Below, piece after piece: positions 33,377-41,637 of a DNA stretch of 64,000 bases. Position 1 is the stretch's first letter. Every line of letters starts with the position of its first letter. Both the position numbers and the translations under genes were made by a program. This DNA is from DASVEE01 sp036380735 (lineage in GTDB: Bacteria; Acidobacteriota; Thermoanaerobaculia; Gp7-AA8), in assembly GCA_036380735.1 (NCBI GenBank), contig DASVEE010000033.1, positions 124,001 through 188,000 on the forward strand. The letters are read 5' to 3'. The notes beneath the pieces were generated by a model. That model saw only the letters and a program-made list of their open reading frames with translations. It was not told the origin of the DNA and did no database searches.

Positions 33377-33485
33377 GGGGGTTGGTTTTTGGTTTTCGGT
33401 TTTCGGTTTTCGGTGCTGCGCTAAACGATGAATCGCCGCATAGCGCAGCACCGAAAACCGAAAACCAAAAACCGAAAACCGCCCC
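33377..33485. repeat. GGTTTTC hairpin array, copy 2
   Basis: The arms of GGTTTTC/GAAAACC units are extended by a perfect 12-bp inner stem, GGTGCTGCGCTA and TAGCGCAGCACC, around a 17-base loop. It ends one base before the stop codon of the minus-strand CHAT gene. Confidence 0.9.
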
Positions 33486-36455
33486 CTACTTCCCCAGCCG
33501 CGTTTCAAAAACCACGAAGGGCGCCCAGTTCGCTGGATGGCCTCCACTGCGCAGGGACGCCAACTGCGCTTCGCGCAGAGCCGCTGACGGCGATACGCCA
33601 TCGCGCTTCAGCGCCTCGTGGAACCTGGTGACCACGAAGGCCGAGGGTTCGTCGTCGATGTCCCATAGCGTGCCCACGACGGTGGAGGCTCCGGCGGCGA
33701 GGAAGGCGCTGGCGATGCTGCGGGTGCCGTCGAGGCCGGCCGTGTGGCCGCGCAGCGTGCTGCACGCCGCGACGACGACCAGCGGGCGTCGCGGCAGCGT
33801 CAGGCGTGCGATCTCCTGCGCGTACATGCGCCCTCCTTCGCCGGCGAAGAAGAGCGACGGCGCGGCATCCTCCCCTGCCAGCCCATGGCCGGCGAAGTGG
33901 ATGACGTCGGCACGCGCGGCCTGCGCCACGAAGTTCGCCTTGGTGGCATTCGTCCCCGAGAGCACGTGCGCGGGGCGATACAGCGCGGCGATCGCCTCCG
34001 CTTCGCGATCGGCGTGCGGCAGCGACGCCATCGCCTGCGAACGGGGATTGCCGACGACGAGCAGCCCCGCGTACGACGGCGCCGGCGCTCGCGACGCGGC
34101 GACGAGGACCGAGGCGCTCGGCGCCACGGTGACGGCGAGGTCTTCGATCAGCCACCGGTCGCGCCACAACCCGGCTAACGGCACCCGCTGCAGGACGTAA
34201 TCCGGCACCACGACGAGCTCGCGCGCACCGGCCATCATCGGCGCAACAGGGCCGAGCAGGAGGTCGTACAGCGCGGCCGCTTCGCGGCGCACCTGCACGA
34301 GCGGCTTCCGCTCAGCAATCAAACGGCTGAAGGCGTCGACGCGCCGTTCCAGCTCCGCGGTCTTCACCGGCGTGGTGAACGTGCGGAAGCTGTCGTTCCG
34401 CATCGCGAAGACCACGAGCTGATCGCGCAGCACCGCGAACTCGACGAAGAGCACGTCCGGCGGCAGCAGCGACTGCACGATGCGATGGTCGACGGCGGCC
34501 GCGTTCCCGTCGTCGCCCAGCAGGTCGAGCAGCGAGCGAGCGCGCGTACGCTCGGCGTAGCTGAACGCGAGCTCGTGGCTGCCGTCCGCCATCAGCATCG
34601 CCAGCGCGTCGTCGACGAGGTCCTCGGCCGCATCGAGCGTCTGCGCGCGGTAAGTGGCCGACGCCGCCTGCTCGCGCTGCGTTTCGACGACGTCGATTCC
34701 CGCGGCGAAGTCGCGCCAGCCGCGCTCGCGGTCACCCATTGCCGCGTACACGCGGCCACGCTGCAGATGCACGCCGGGCAACAGGCCGTACTGCTGGGCG
34801 TCCATGTAGTAGTCGACCGCTCGTGTCAGCAACTCGACCGCGCGTTCCGGATTGCGCGAACTCACCGTCATGGCTTCGGTCACGTCGAGCCAGGCGTCGA
34901 GCTGGGCGCGTTCCTTCGCATCGACTTGCGCGGCGACGGCGCGTGCGTCGCGCAACGTCTTTGCAGCGGCGTCGGACTCGCCGAATCGCGCTTGAACGAT
35001 CGCACGTGTGGCCTTGCTGTTGACGACTGTGGCCTTCCGGTTCGAAGTCATCCCGGCACTCACGCCAACGAGCGAACGGGCCAGCGTCCACTGCTCGTTG
35101 CGGATCGCGTTGCGCTCCGCGGCCGTCATCGTCAGGAGCATCCGATTGGCATCACCGCCGGTACGGAGCAGACGCAAGGCACGCATCCGATGCGTCCACG
35201 CGTCATCGCGCATGCCGAGGTGGTCGAACATTTCGGCGAGCAGCCCTTCGGCGGCGCCGGCGTTTGCATCCTCGCCGAGTACTTTGAAGATCGCCAGGGC
35301 CTCATAGGCGAAGACAGAGGAGTCCTCCCAGCCACCGCGCATCAGCTCGACGAGCGTCAACGCCCACAGCACTTCGCCTGTGAGCGCGCGATAGGAAGCG
35401 CCCCGCGCCTGCGGCAGCACGCGCCCGAGAAGGGCGAGCCCCTCATCGGTGCGGCCACGATCGATGAGCGTGTTCGCGGTGTAGGAGTCGGCGGAGAGCG
35501 CCATGGGGCTGCCGCCTTGCGCAAAGAGCGCCGAAGCGGCCCGCAGCAAGGACTCGGCGGCCGCGGGCCCATCATGCGCGTACTTGCGGCGCCCTTCGTC
35601 ATAGACGACATGCGCTTCGGCGAGCAGCAAGCGTCTCCGCGCATTGGCGATGTCGATCGCGGCCACGGCGTCGTGGAGCAGCGATTCGCCGCGATGGGCA
35701 CGCAGCGATTCGCCGATGGCGCGTGCGACCCGCAGTTGCACTTCCGCGGCCGCGGCATCGCCGGCGCGCAGCGCCTTTCCCCATTCCGCCAGGTACTTTA
35801 CTTCGGAGTGGCGGCGCGCGCTGTAGGGATCCTGCGCGACGAGCTGGCGGATGCGCGCGGCACCGGCGCGCGGAAGCTCAGGGTCCACACTCGTCCAGGA
35901 CGTGACGGATTCGCCTCGCATGCCGAGCGCTTCGAGAATGAGGCCGCGGTTGTATTGCGCATCGGCATTGTTCGGGTCGAGGCGCAGCGCCTGATCGGCG
36001 GCGACGAGTGCATCGAGCAGCGAGAGTGGCTTGGCAACTTCGTAGCGCGCGGCGGCGAGATCGTTCCAGAGGAGAGCGTCGTCCGGATGGCGCGCAGTAG
36101 CCTCCTCGAGACGCTTGACGGCGCTGACGGTGTCGCCGCCGATCACCGATGCCGCCGCCGCGGCACGCACGGCTTCCGGCGTCGTCGAGTCACGCGTCTT
36201 CTCCAGCACGGCCGCGGCCGGCGCATCGTCGATGGTGGAATCCGCCGACGGCGCGACACTGGCGCGCGTCAGGCCGAGGGCGCTGAAGCGGGCGCGCGGG
36301 AGCCGTGAAGGGGGCGTGTGCTCGAGGAGGTCCGTCACGGCGCTGCGTACACGGACCCCCTCCACCACGTCCGCGGCGCCACCCAGCCACGCCGCGAGCA
36401 CCAACACAGCAAGTACCGCGAGACCTACGGCGATCCATCGCGACACGACGCGCAA
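33486..36455 (-). CDS. TPR-CHAT cysteine peptidase, membrane-anchored (locus 2)
   Basis: The 989-residue protein has an N-terminal membrane helix (about 5-27), TPR-like repeats through the middle (for example HPDDALLWNDLAAARYE, then ALRLDPNNADAQYNRGLILE) and a C-terminal CHAT domain. The catalytic residues are visible as HFAGHG and VVAACSTLRG. It aligns along its whole length with the CHAT protein at 72-3215. The start is TTG with AAGGGGG upstream; no ATG is available. The companion gene lies 34 bases upstream on the same strand. Confidence 0.9.
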   Translation of the reverse strand: MRVVSRWIAVGLAVLAVLVLAAWLGGAADVVEGVRVRSAVTDLLEHTPPSRLPRARFSALGLTRASVAPSADSTIDDAPAAAVLEKTRDSTTPEAVRAAAAASVIGGDTVSAVKRLEEATARHPDDALLWNDLAAARYEVAKPLSLLDALVAADQALRLDPNNADAQYNRGLILEALGMRGESVTSWTSVDPELPRAGAARIRQLVAQDPYSARRHSEVKYLAEWGKALRAGDAAAAEVQLRVARAIGESLRAHRGESLLHDAVAAIDIANARRRLLLAEAHVVYDEGRRKYAHDGPAAAESLLRAASALFAQGGSPMALSADSYTANTLIDRGRTDEGLALLGRVLPQARGASYRALTGEVLWALTLVELMRGGWEDSSVFAYEALAIFKVLGEDANAGAAEGLLAEMFDHLGMRDDAWTHRMRALRLLRTGGDANRMLLTMTAAERNAIRNEQWTLARSLVGVSAGMTSNRKATVVNSKATRAIVQARFGESDAAAKTLRDARAVAAQVDAKERAQLDAWLDVTEAMTVSSRNPERAVELLTRAVDYYMDAQQYGLLPGVHLQRGRVYAAMGDRERGWRDFAAGIDVVETQREQAASATYRAQTLDAAEDLVDDALAMLMADGSHELAFSYAERTRARSLLDLLGDDGNAAAVDHRIVQSLLPPDVLFVEFAVLRDQLVVFAMRNDSFRTFTTPVKTAELERRVDAFSRLIAERKPLVQVRREAAALYDLLLGPVAPMMAGARELVVVPDYVLQRVPLAGLWRDRWLIEDLAVTVAPSASVLVAASRAPAPSYAGLLVVGNPRSQAMASLPHADREAEAIAALYRPAHVLSGTNATKANFVAQAARADVIHFAGHGLAGEDAAPSLFFAGEGGRMYAQEIARLTLPRRPLVVVAACSTLRGHTAGLDGTRSIASAFLAAGASTVVGTLWDIDDEPSAFVVTRFHEALKRDGVSPSAALREAQLASLRSGGHPANWAPFVVFETRLGK

Positions 36456-36489
36456 GGTGTGCCCCCTTGCGCGTCATGTTACGCCCGAA

Positions 36490-37395
36490 TTATGGATAGT
36501 TGCTGTTCGAGCAACCACCGGTCATGCCGTGAAACACCTCGATCTGCGGCGGGTTCACCGGCGGCTGGGCCGCCAGGGTGTAGTAGACGCCGAAGTGGCT
36601 GCCCGGATCGTTCTCGTCGATGGCGAGGATCGAGTTCTCCGTCTCGTTGCCGATGGTGATCAGGCGCGCTCCCGGCTTGAGGGCGATCTCGCGCGGCGCG
36701 CCGCCGGCGAGCGGCGTGATGCGGATGCGCGGCTGCTCCGGGACTTCGACGAGCAGTTCGACCCACGAGGCCAGCTTCGCCGTCGGCCATTCGGTCTCGC
36801 CGCGGAAGCCGGTCTCGAACGGTTCCGGCAGGCCGGCCAGCAGCGTCCCGCCCGGATGATCGAAGACGCCCGCCACGAAGCTCGGATCCATCGCCGACGG
36901 ATCGCCGAGAAGTTGCGGAGCGAGCGGGCCGAAGGCCGGCGCCACCTGCTTCAGCTTCGGGATGCGCTCGTCGTAGCTCGGCAGCTTCGTCAGCGGCGCC
37001 GCGGTGACGCCGACGAGCTCCACCTTGTCCCCGTCGAGCGTGAACCGGACGTATTCACCGGCGTCGCCGGGACGGTGATAGACCGGCGAGGGCGTGACGC
37101 CCTGACTGGCGGCGAGGTCGACGTCGTCCGCGACACACTCGATGTACGCGATGTGATCGCTCGACGCGGCCGTGTTCTCCACCACCGCGGCGGCGGCCAC
37201 GCCGTGGTGCGCGCCGTGATCGACCGCGTGATGCAGGTGCTCAACCGGCGCCGCGGCCTCGGTCTGATGCTCGCCGTGGATGTGGCCGTTGGCCCCGCGC
37301 GCCTGACGCAGCACCGTGCGCTTGACGAAGCTCTCCCCGTTCTGTGGATCGATATGACAGCAGATTCCCCGGAACCGTACGGACAAATTGGGCAT
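36490..37395 (-). CDS. CHAT-associated companion protein B (unknown function)
   Basis: The 301-residue protein starts MPNLSVRFRGICCHI, has no signal peptide, and contains a His-rich insert (about 40-70) that companion A lacks. The C-terminal half has LKPGARLITIGN, SHFGVYYTLA and a Cys-containing end (GGCSNSNYP), matching the order in companion A. The ATG at 37395 follows GAAGGAGGAGGAG, the same kind of purine-rich leader as companion A. It is transcribed with the CHAT gene and away from the C11 peptidase. The His-rich insert could bind metal. Confidence 0.85.
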   Translation of the reverse strand: MPNLSVRFRGICCHIDPQNGESFVKRTVLRQARGANGHIHGEHQTEAAAPVEHLHHAVDHGAHHGVAAAAVVENTAASSDHIAYIECVADDVDLAASQGVTPSPVYHRPGDAGEYVRFTLDGDKVELVGVTAAPLTKLPSYDERIPKLKQVAPAFGPLAPQLLGDPSAMDPSFVAGVFDHPGGTLLAGLPEPFETGFRGETEWPTAKLASWVELLVEVPEQPRIRITPLAGGAPREIALKPGARLITIGNETENSILAIDENDPGSHFGVYYTLAAQPPVNPPQIEVFHGMTGGCSNSNYP

Positions 37396-37477
37396 TGCTC
37401 CTCCTCCTTCGTTCATTGGTGCGACGCGCCGCCGAATTTCTCGCGCGTGTCCCACTCATTCCTCGAGAGGACCGCTG

Positions 37478-38611
37478 ATGATGTACGACTGGACGGTGAT
37501 GATCTTCGTCTCATCGGACAACTTCCTCGGCGAGCAGGGGCTCGAGCGGGAGTTGTTGCGCAAGGTGGAGGAAGCGGGCATCGACGACCGCGTCGCGGTG
37601 GTCGTGCAGCACGATCCGTTCGAGCGGGGGCGGCCGACGACGCGCACCTATCACGTCAGGAACGGCTGGTGCGACATCCTGGGCGAGCGCAATTCGGGCG
37701 ATCCGCAGACGCTGCTCGACTTCGTCCACGCGGCGAAGAGGAACTGCCCCAGCGACAAACGCGCGCTGCTTTTCTGGGACCATTCGAATGGCTGGGTGGA
37801 CGAGAACGCGCTGAAGGAATGGAAGAAGAACCGCGCTCTTCCGCGGGTCCTGCGCGGTGCCGGCTTCGATCAGGCCAACGGCGACGATCTGAGCGTCGCC
37901 GAGCTACGCTACCTCGCCCGGCGGATCGGGCCACTGGACGTGCTCGCGTTCGACGCGTGCTACATGGGCCTTCTCGAGATCGCCTATCAGTTCCGCGGTG
38001 CGGCACGGATGATGGTGGCCTCGGAGGAACGGCTGCCCGGCGCACCGGGATGGCCGTATCACGCGATCCTGCGCGCGTTGCAGAGCAATCCGGCGCTCGA
38101 CGGACGGCAGTTCGCCGAGGCGATCGTGCAGCAGTTCGGTACCGTCTATGACGCGCAGCACCACCCTGTCACGCTTGCGGCGATCGACATGGAGATGATC
38201 GCGCCGCTCCTGGCGCCGCTGTCCAGGCTGTCATTCGCATTGATGGACCACATCAAGCATCACGGCGTCACGCCGGTGAAGAACGCCCAGGCGCAGGCGA
38301 AGAAGTTCATGGGCAACGCCGGCTACATCGATCTCGTCAGCTTCTGCCAGAGAGCGCGCGATGCCGCACCGGAGATCGCCCCGCTCGCCGACCGGGTCAT
38401 CAGCGCGGTGCAACGGAGCGTCCTGGCGCGTTTCGTCACGCAGCACCACTCGATGGCCGAGGCGCATGGCCTCGGCATCACCTTCCCCGCGGAGCCACTT
38501 CCCCTCAGCTATGGGGAGCTCGACTTCGCGATGGATTGCAGCTGGGTGAGCCTGCTGCAAGCGGCGGTCGGAGTGGCAGAATACGAGGATGCTCGAAGTA
38601 CGCCGCGCTGA
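37478..38611 (+). CDS. C11 (clostripain-like) cysteine peptidase
   Basis: The 377-residue protein opens YDWTVMIFVSSDNFLG, the usual start of the C11 fold. The catalytic His is in LLFWDHSNGW and the Cys in LDVLAFDACYMGLLEIAY, both classical clostripain motifs. No signal peptide is present, so it acts in the cytoplasm. It is divergent from the companion and CHAT genes, with 82 bases between them for shared control. C11 and CHAT belong to the same peptidase clan (CD) and may activate each other (inference). Confidence 0.9.
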   Translation: MMYDWTVMIFVSSDNFLGEQGLERELLRKVEEAGIDDRVAVVVQHDPFERGRPTTRTYHVRNGWCDILGERNSGDPQTLLDFVHAAKRNCPSDKRALLFWDHSNGWVDENALKEWKKNRALPRVLRGAGFDQANGDDLSVAELRYLARRIGPLDVLAFDACYMGLLEIAYQFRGAARMMVASEERLPGAPGWPYHAILRALQSNPALDGRQFAEAIVQQFGTVYDAQHHPVTLAAIDMEMIAPLLAPLSRLSFALMDHIKHHGVTPVKNAQAQAKKFMGNAGYIDLVSFCQRARDAAPEIAPLADRVISAVQRSVLARFVTQHHSMAEAHGLGITFPAEPLPLSYGELDFAMDCSWVSLLQAAVGVAEYEDARSTPR

Positions 38612-39023
38612 CTCGAACGATGCCGACGCCGTCGCGCGCCTGATGACGCAGCTCGGCTATCCGCAGGACGCCGCGACGGCGCTACGCCGTCTGAGCGCGA
38701 TGGAAGGGAGCGACGCGCACATCACCCTCCTCGCCGACGACGCCGGCACCGTTCTCGGCTGCATCCACGTCTTCGCCGCCCAGCGGCTGGAAAGCGACTT
38801 CGCCGAGATCGGCGCCCTCGTCGTCGACGAGAACGCGCGCGGCCGAAAAGTGGGGCGAATGCTCGTCGAAGCAGCGGCGGAATGGGCGGCGGCGCAAGGA
38901 TGGCCGCAACTGCGCGTCCGCAGCAACGTCGTGCGGGATGACGCGCACCGGTTCTACGAAGGCGCCGGGTTCAGCCGCGCGAAGTCGCAGCATGTGTTCA
39001 TCAGGACGTTGGGCGGGGATTGA
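38589..39023 (+). CDS. GNAT N-acetyltransferase
   Basis: The 144-residue protein starts MLEVRRADSNDADAVARLM and carries the GNAT core (IGALVVDENARGRKVGRMLV), with FYEGAGFSRAKSQHVF at the end. It overlaps the last 23 bases of the C11 gene, so translation is coupled. The substrate is unknown. Linkage to the peptidase suggests that either they are functionally linked or it is a hitchhiking gene. Confidence 0.85.
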   Translation: MLEVRRADSNDADAVARLMTQLGYPQDAATALRRLSAMEGSDAHITLLADDAGTVLGCIHVFAAQRLESDFAEIGALVVDENARGRKVGRMLVEAAAEWAAAQGWPQLRVRSNVVRDDAHRFYEGAGFSRAKSQHVFIRTLGGD

Positions 39024-39024
39024 C

Positions 39025-39254
39025 GGGGAACGATAGGACGAATAGGACCGATAGGACGGATGGGACTGAACCGCTTCGCTGAGCGGCACCGCATCGGCTC
39101 AAGGTCCTATGCGGCAGTCCCTGGGTCTTGTTGGTCCTGCTGGTCTTGTAGGTCCTATTCGTCCTATTCGTCCTATTCGTCCTATTCGTCCTATTCGTCC
39201 TATTCGTCCTATTCGTCGTATTCGTCCCATAGGTCCTATTTGTCCTATTGGTTC
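39025..39254. repeat. 9-nt array, longest copy
   Basis: The left arm is four units long after GGGGAACGATAGGACG. The right arm has about 15 units, of which seven in a row are identical (GTCCTATTC, 39152-39214). The centre holds GCTTCGCTGAGCGG. The arms are strongly unequal in length. Confidence 0.9.
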
Positions 39255-39280
39255 TTAGCCTTTCGGTAAACTCCGGGCGC

Positions 39281-40087
39281 TTGATCGCCCTTCTGTGCAC
39301 GGTCCGGGATTGTCATGCGCCTCTTTCGCGTGAGGAACGCCGCTACGTCTGCGGCAACGGGCACTCGTTCGACCTGGCGCGCAGCGGGTACGTCAATCTG
39401 CTGCAGCCGCAGGACCGGCGCTCGAAGTCGCCGGGCGATACCCCGGAGGCGGTCAATGCGCGGCGGCGCTTTCTCGATCGCGGGTTCGCGGAGCCGCTCG
39501 TGCAGACGATCGTCGGCCTGCTACCGCTCTCGGCGGCGGACGCCCTGCTCGATGCCGGCTGCGGGGAGGGGCATCACCTCGGCGCGTTCCGCCGGACGTA
39601 CGGCGTCGAGGCGCACGGCATCGACATCTCCATCCCCGCCATCGATGCGGCGGCGCGGCGCCATCGCGATTGCCACTTCGTCGTGGCCAACGCCGATCGC
39701 TTCCTCCCCTACGCCGACGCTTCGTTCGCGGCGGTCGCGTCGATTACGGCGCGCATGAACGCGGAGGAGTTTCGCCGCGTGCTCGTGCCCGGCGGCCGCC
39801 TGCTCGTGGCCATCCCCGGCGCCGACGATCTCGTCGAGCTTCGCGAAGCCATCCTCGGCGGACGCGTCGAGCGCGACCGCGTCGAGCGCACCGTCGAGCT
39901 GTTCCCCGGCTTCACGCTCGAGCATCACGAGACCGCGAAGAGCGTCGCCACGCTCGACCGCGCGGCGATGATCGACGTGATGACGTCGTCGTATCGCGGC
40001 CTGCGTCCACGCGAGCGAGAGAAGCTCGAACGGATGAACGAAATGGACGTGACGCTGGCCCGCGACCTGCTCCTGTTCCGCCGCTGA
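39281..40087 (+). CDS. RlmA-like rRNA (guanine-N1) methyltransferase
   Basis: About 268 residues from a TTG at 39281. An N-terminal zinc finger (CTVRDCHAPL, YVCGNGHSFD) is followed by DLARSGYVNLL, the RlmA signature. An S-adenosylmethionine site follows (LLDAGCGEGHHLG), with ELFPGFTLEHHETAKS near the end. RlmA proteins methylate G745 or G748 of 23S rRNA. A TTG at 39248 inside the repeat array is an alternative start, but it gives an implausible N-terminus. Confidence 0.82.
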   Translation: MIALLCTVRDCHAPLSREERRYVCGNGHSFDLARSGYVNLLQPQDRRSKSPGDTPEAVNARRRFLDRGFAEPLVQTIVGLLPLSAADALLDAGCGEGHHLGAFRRTYGVEAHGIDISIPAIDAAARRHRDCHFVVANADRFLPYADASFAAVASITARMNAEEFRRVLVPGGRLLVAIPGADDLVELREAILGGRVERDRVERTVELFPGFTLEHHETAKSVATLDRAAMIDVMTSSYRGLRPREREKLERMNEMDVTLARDLLLFRR

Positions 40088-40348
40088 ATGAGCCCAACAA
40101 TGGTGACGATCCTCGGTTTCGCGGCGGCGTTCGGTACGACGGCCGCGTGGTTTCCTCAGGTGTGGAAGACGTGGCGCTCGCGCAGCGCCGAAGATTTCGC
40201 GTGGAGCTATCTCGCGTTGTTCTCGGCCGGCGTCGCGCTGTGGCTGGTCTACGGCATCTTCCGTAAAGACGCGGCAGTGATCGCAGCCAACGCGGTCACG
40301 CTGCTGCTGGTGATCTCGGTCAGCTTCGTGAAGGTGCGCGAGAAATAG
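40088..40348 (+). CDS. SemiSWEET sugar transporter
   Basis: The 86-residue protein has three hydrophobic segments and the PQ-loop motif AAWFPQVWKTWRSRSAEDFAW, typical of bacterial SemiSWEETs that work as dimers and move sugars by facilitated diffusion. Its ATG follows the methyltransferase stop immediately. Its stop (TAG) lies inside the 9-nt repeat element. Confidence 0.9.
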   Translation: MSPTMVTILGFAAAFGTTAAWFPQVWKTWRSRSAEDFAWSYLALFSAGVALWLVYGIFRKDAAVIAANAVTLLLVISVSFVKVREK

Positions 40349-40390
40349 GACGAACGGGACCTATGGAGTGAATCCATAGGTCCCATCGCC
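40346..40390. repeat. 9-nt hairpin, short perfect copy
   Basis: GGGACCTATGGA, a 5-base loop and the exact reverse complement (40356-40384), preceded by ATAGGACGAACG. It is in a convergent gap and is probably a bidirectional terminator. Confidence 0.85.
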
Positions 40391-40394
40391 GGGG

Positions 40395-41471
40395 TTACTT
40401 GTTCGAGGTCGCCGGAGTCGTGTCGAACGACAGCGGCCGGATGTAGTGGCAGGTGTAGCCGTTCGGGTTTTTCTTCAGGTAATCCTGGTGATACTCCTCG
40501 GCCGTCCACCACTCCTTCGCCGGGACGATCTCGGTCACGACGGGGCGCTTCCACGCGCCGGACTGATCGACCTTCGCTTTGACGCGCTCGGCGACTTTGC
40601 GCTGCTCGTCATCGTGGACGAAGATCGCGGAGCGGTACGACGAGCCGACGTCGTTCCCCTGGCGGTTGACCGTCGTCGGGTCGTGCATCTTGAAGAAGAA
40701 CTCGAGGATCGCTTCGTAGCTGGTGCGCTCCGGGTCGTACGTGACCTTGATCGCCTCCGCGTGCCCTTCGTGGTTCTGATACGTCGCGTTCGGAACGTTG
40801 CCGCCTGTGTAGCCGACCTCGGTCTCGAGGACGCCGGGAAGCTGACGGATCAGCTCTTCGACGCCCCAGAAGCAGCCGCCGGCGAGCGTCGCCGTGGCCT
40901 TCGTGCCGCTCGTCTTCTGGAACAGCTTCGCGTACTGGCCATAGCCCTCCGCTTCGAGGCGATTCACCGGGATGAAGCGCATGGACGCGGAGTTCATGCA
41001 GTAGCGAAGGCCGGTCGGCGCCGGACCGTCATCGAAGACGTGCCCGAGGTGCGAGTCGGCGTTTTTGGAGCGGACTTCGGTGCGGACCATCCAGAGCTTG
41101 CGGTCCTTCTTCTCGACGATGTTGTCGGGCTCGATCGGCCGGGTAAAGCTCGGCCAGCCGGTGCCGGAGTCGAATTTGTCGGTCGAGGCGAACAGCGGCT
41201 CGCCGGAGACCACGTCGACGTAGATGCCGTCTTCGTGGGTGTTCCAGTACTCGTTCTGGAACGGCGGCTCGGTGCCCTCGTGCTGGGTGACTTTGTACTG
41301 CATGGGCGTGAGCTTCTGCTTGAGCTCCTCGTCCGAGGGCTTCTGGAACTGCGACATTTTTCCTCCTTTGGATTCACCGTTGGGCGCCGCCGGGAGCGGC
41401 GCGGACTGCGTCTGCGCGCAGCCGATGAGGAACAGGAAAAGGGAAAGAATCGGGAAACGTTGCGGGGACAC
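40395..41471 (-). CDS. msrBA: MsrB-MsrA fused methionine sulfoxide reductase, lipoprotein form and internal start
   Basis: The 358-residue protein has a lipoprotein signal (LFLIGCAQT). An MsrB domain (about 40-185) has catalytic Cys in RYCMNSASMRF and no zinc CxxC pair (GIYVDVVSGEPLF). An MsrA domain (about 195-345) has the catalytic Cys in GGCFWGVEE. It repairs R- and S-methionine sulfoxide. Two starts have strong ribosome sites: a GTG at 41471 (AGGAGG) and an internal ATG at 41357 that removes the signal. The MsrB-first order is common. Confidence 0.92.
   Translation of the reverse strand: MSPQRFPILSLFLFLIGCAQTQSAPLPAAPNGESKGGKMSQFQKPSDEELKQKLTPMQYKVTQHEGTEPPFQNEYWNTHEDGIYVDVVSGEPLFASTDKFDSGTGWPSFTRPIEPDNIVEKKDRKLWMVRTEVRSKNADSHLGHVFDDGPAPTGLRYCMNSASMRFIPVNRLEAEGYGQYAKLFQKTSGTKATATLAGGCFWGVEELIRQLPGVLETEVGYTGGNVPNATYQNHEGHAEAIKVTYDPERTSYEAILEFFFKMHDPTTVNRQGNDVGSSYRSAIFVHDDEQRKVAERVKAKVDQSGAWKRPVVTEIVPAKEWWTAEEYHQDYLKKNPNGYTCHYIRPLSFDTTPATSNK
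41357..41369 (-). promoter_or_regulatory. internal ribosome site and start for a signal-less MsrBA
   Basis: On the minus strand AAAGGAGGAAAAATG places a perfect Shine-Dalgarno site 4-5 bases before the ATG of MSQFQKPS, exactly where the mature MsrB domain begins. It could give a cytoplasmic form. Confidence 0.65.
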
Positions 41472-41530
41472 GGGACCTCCTGCGCGAGTCCGAAACGGAC
41501 GGCGCAGGAGGAAAGTTCCCGGAAGCGGCG

Positions 41531-41637
41531 GGGGAACGATGGGACAAATGGGACCTATAGGACAAATAGGACGGATAGGCAGGCGTTTCCCTATCCCATC
41601 TGTCCTATAGGTCCACGAGTCCTGTTCGTCCTATGGC
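41531..41637. repeat. 9-nt hairpin array
   Basis: It runs from GGGGAACGATGGGACAAATG through a mixed centre to GTCCTATGG. It ends one base before the stop of the glycine-rich gene on the minus strand. Confidence 0.85.

Noticed and set aside
39152..39254. Possible CRISPR array (tandem 9-nt units)
   Set aside because: Units are directly adjacent with no spacers, and no cas genes are present.
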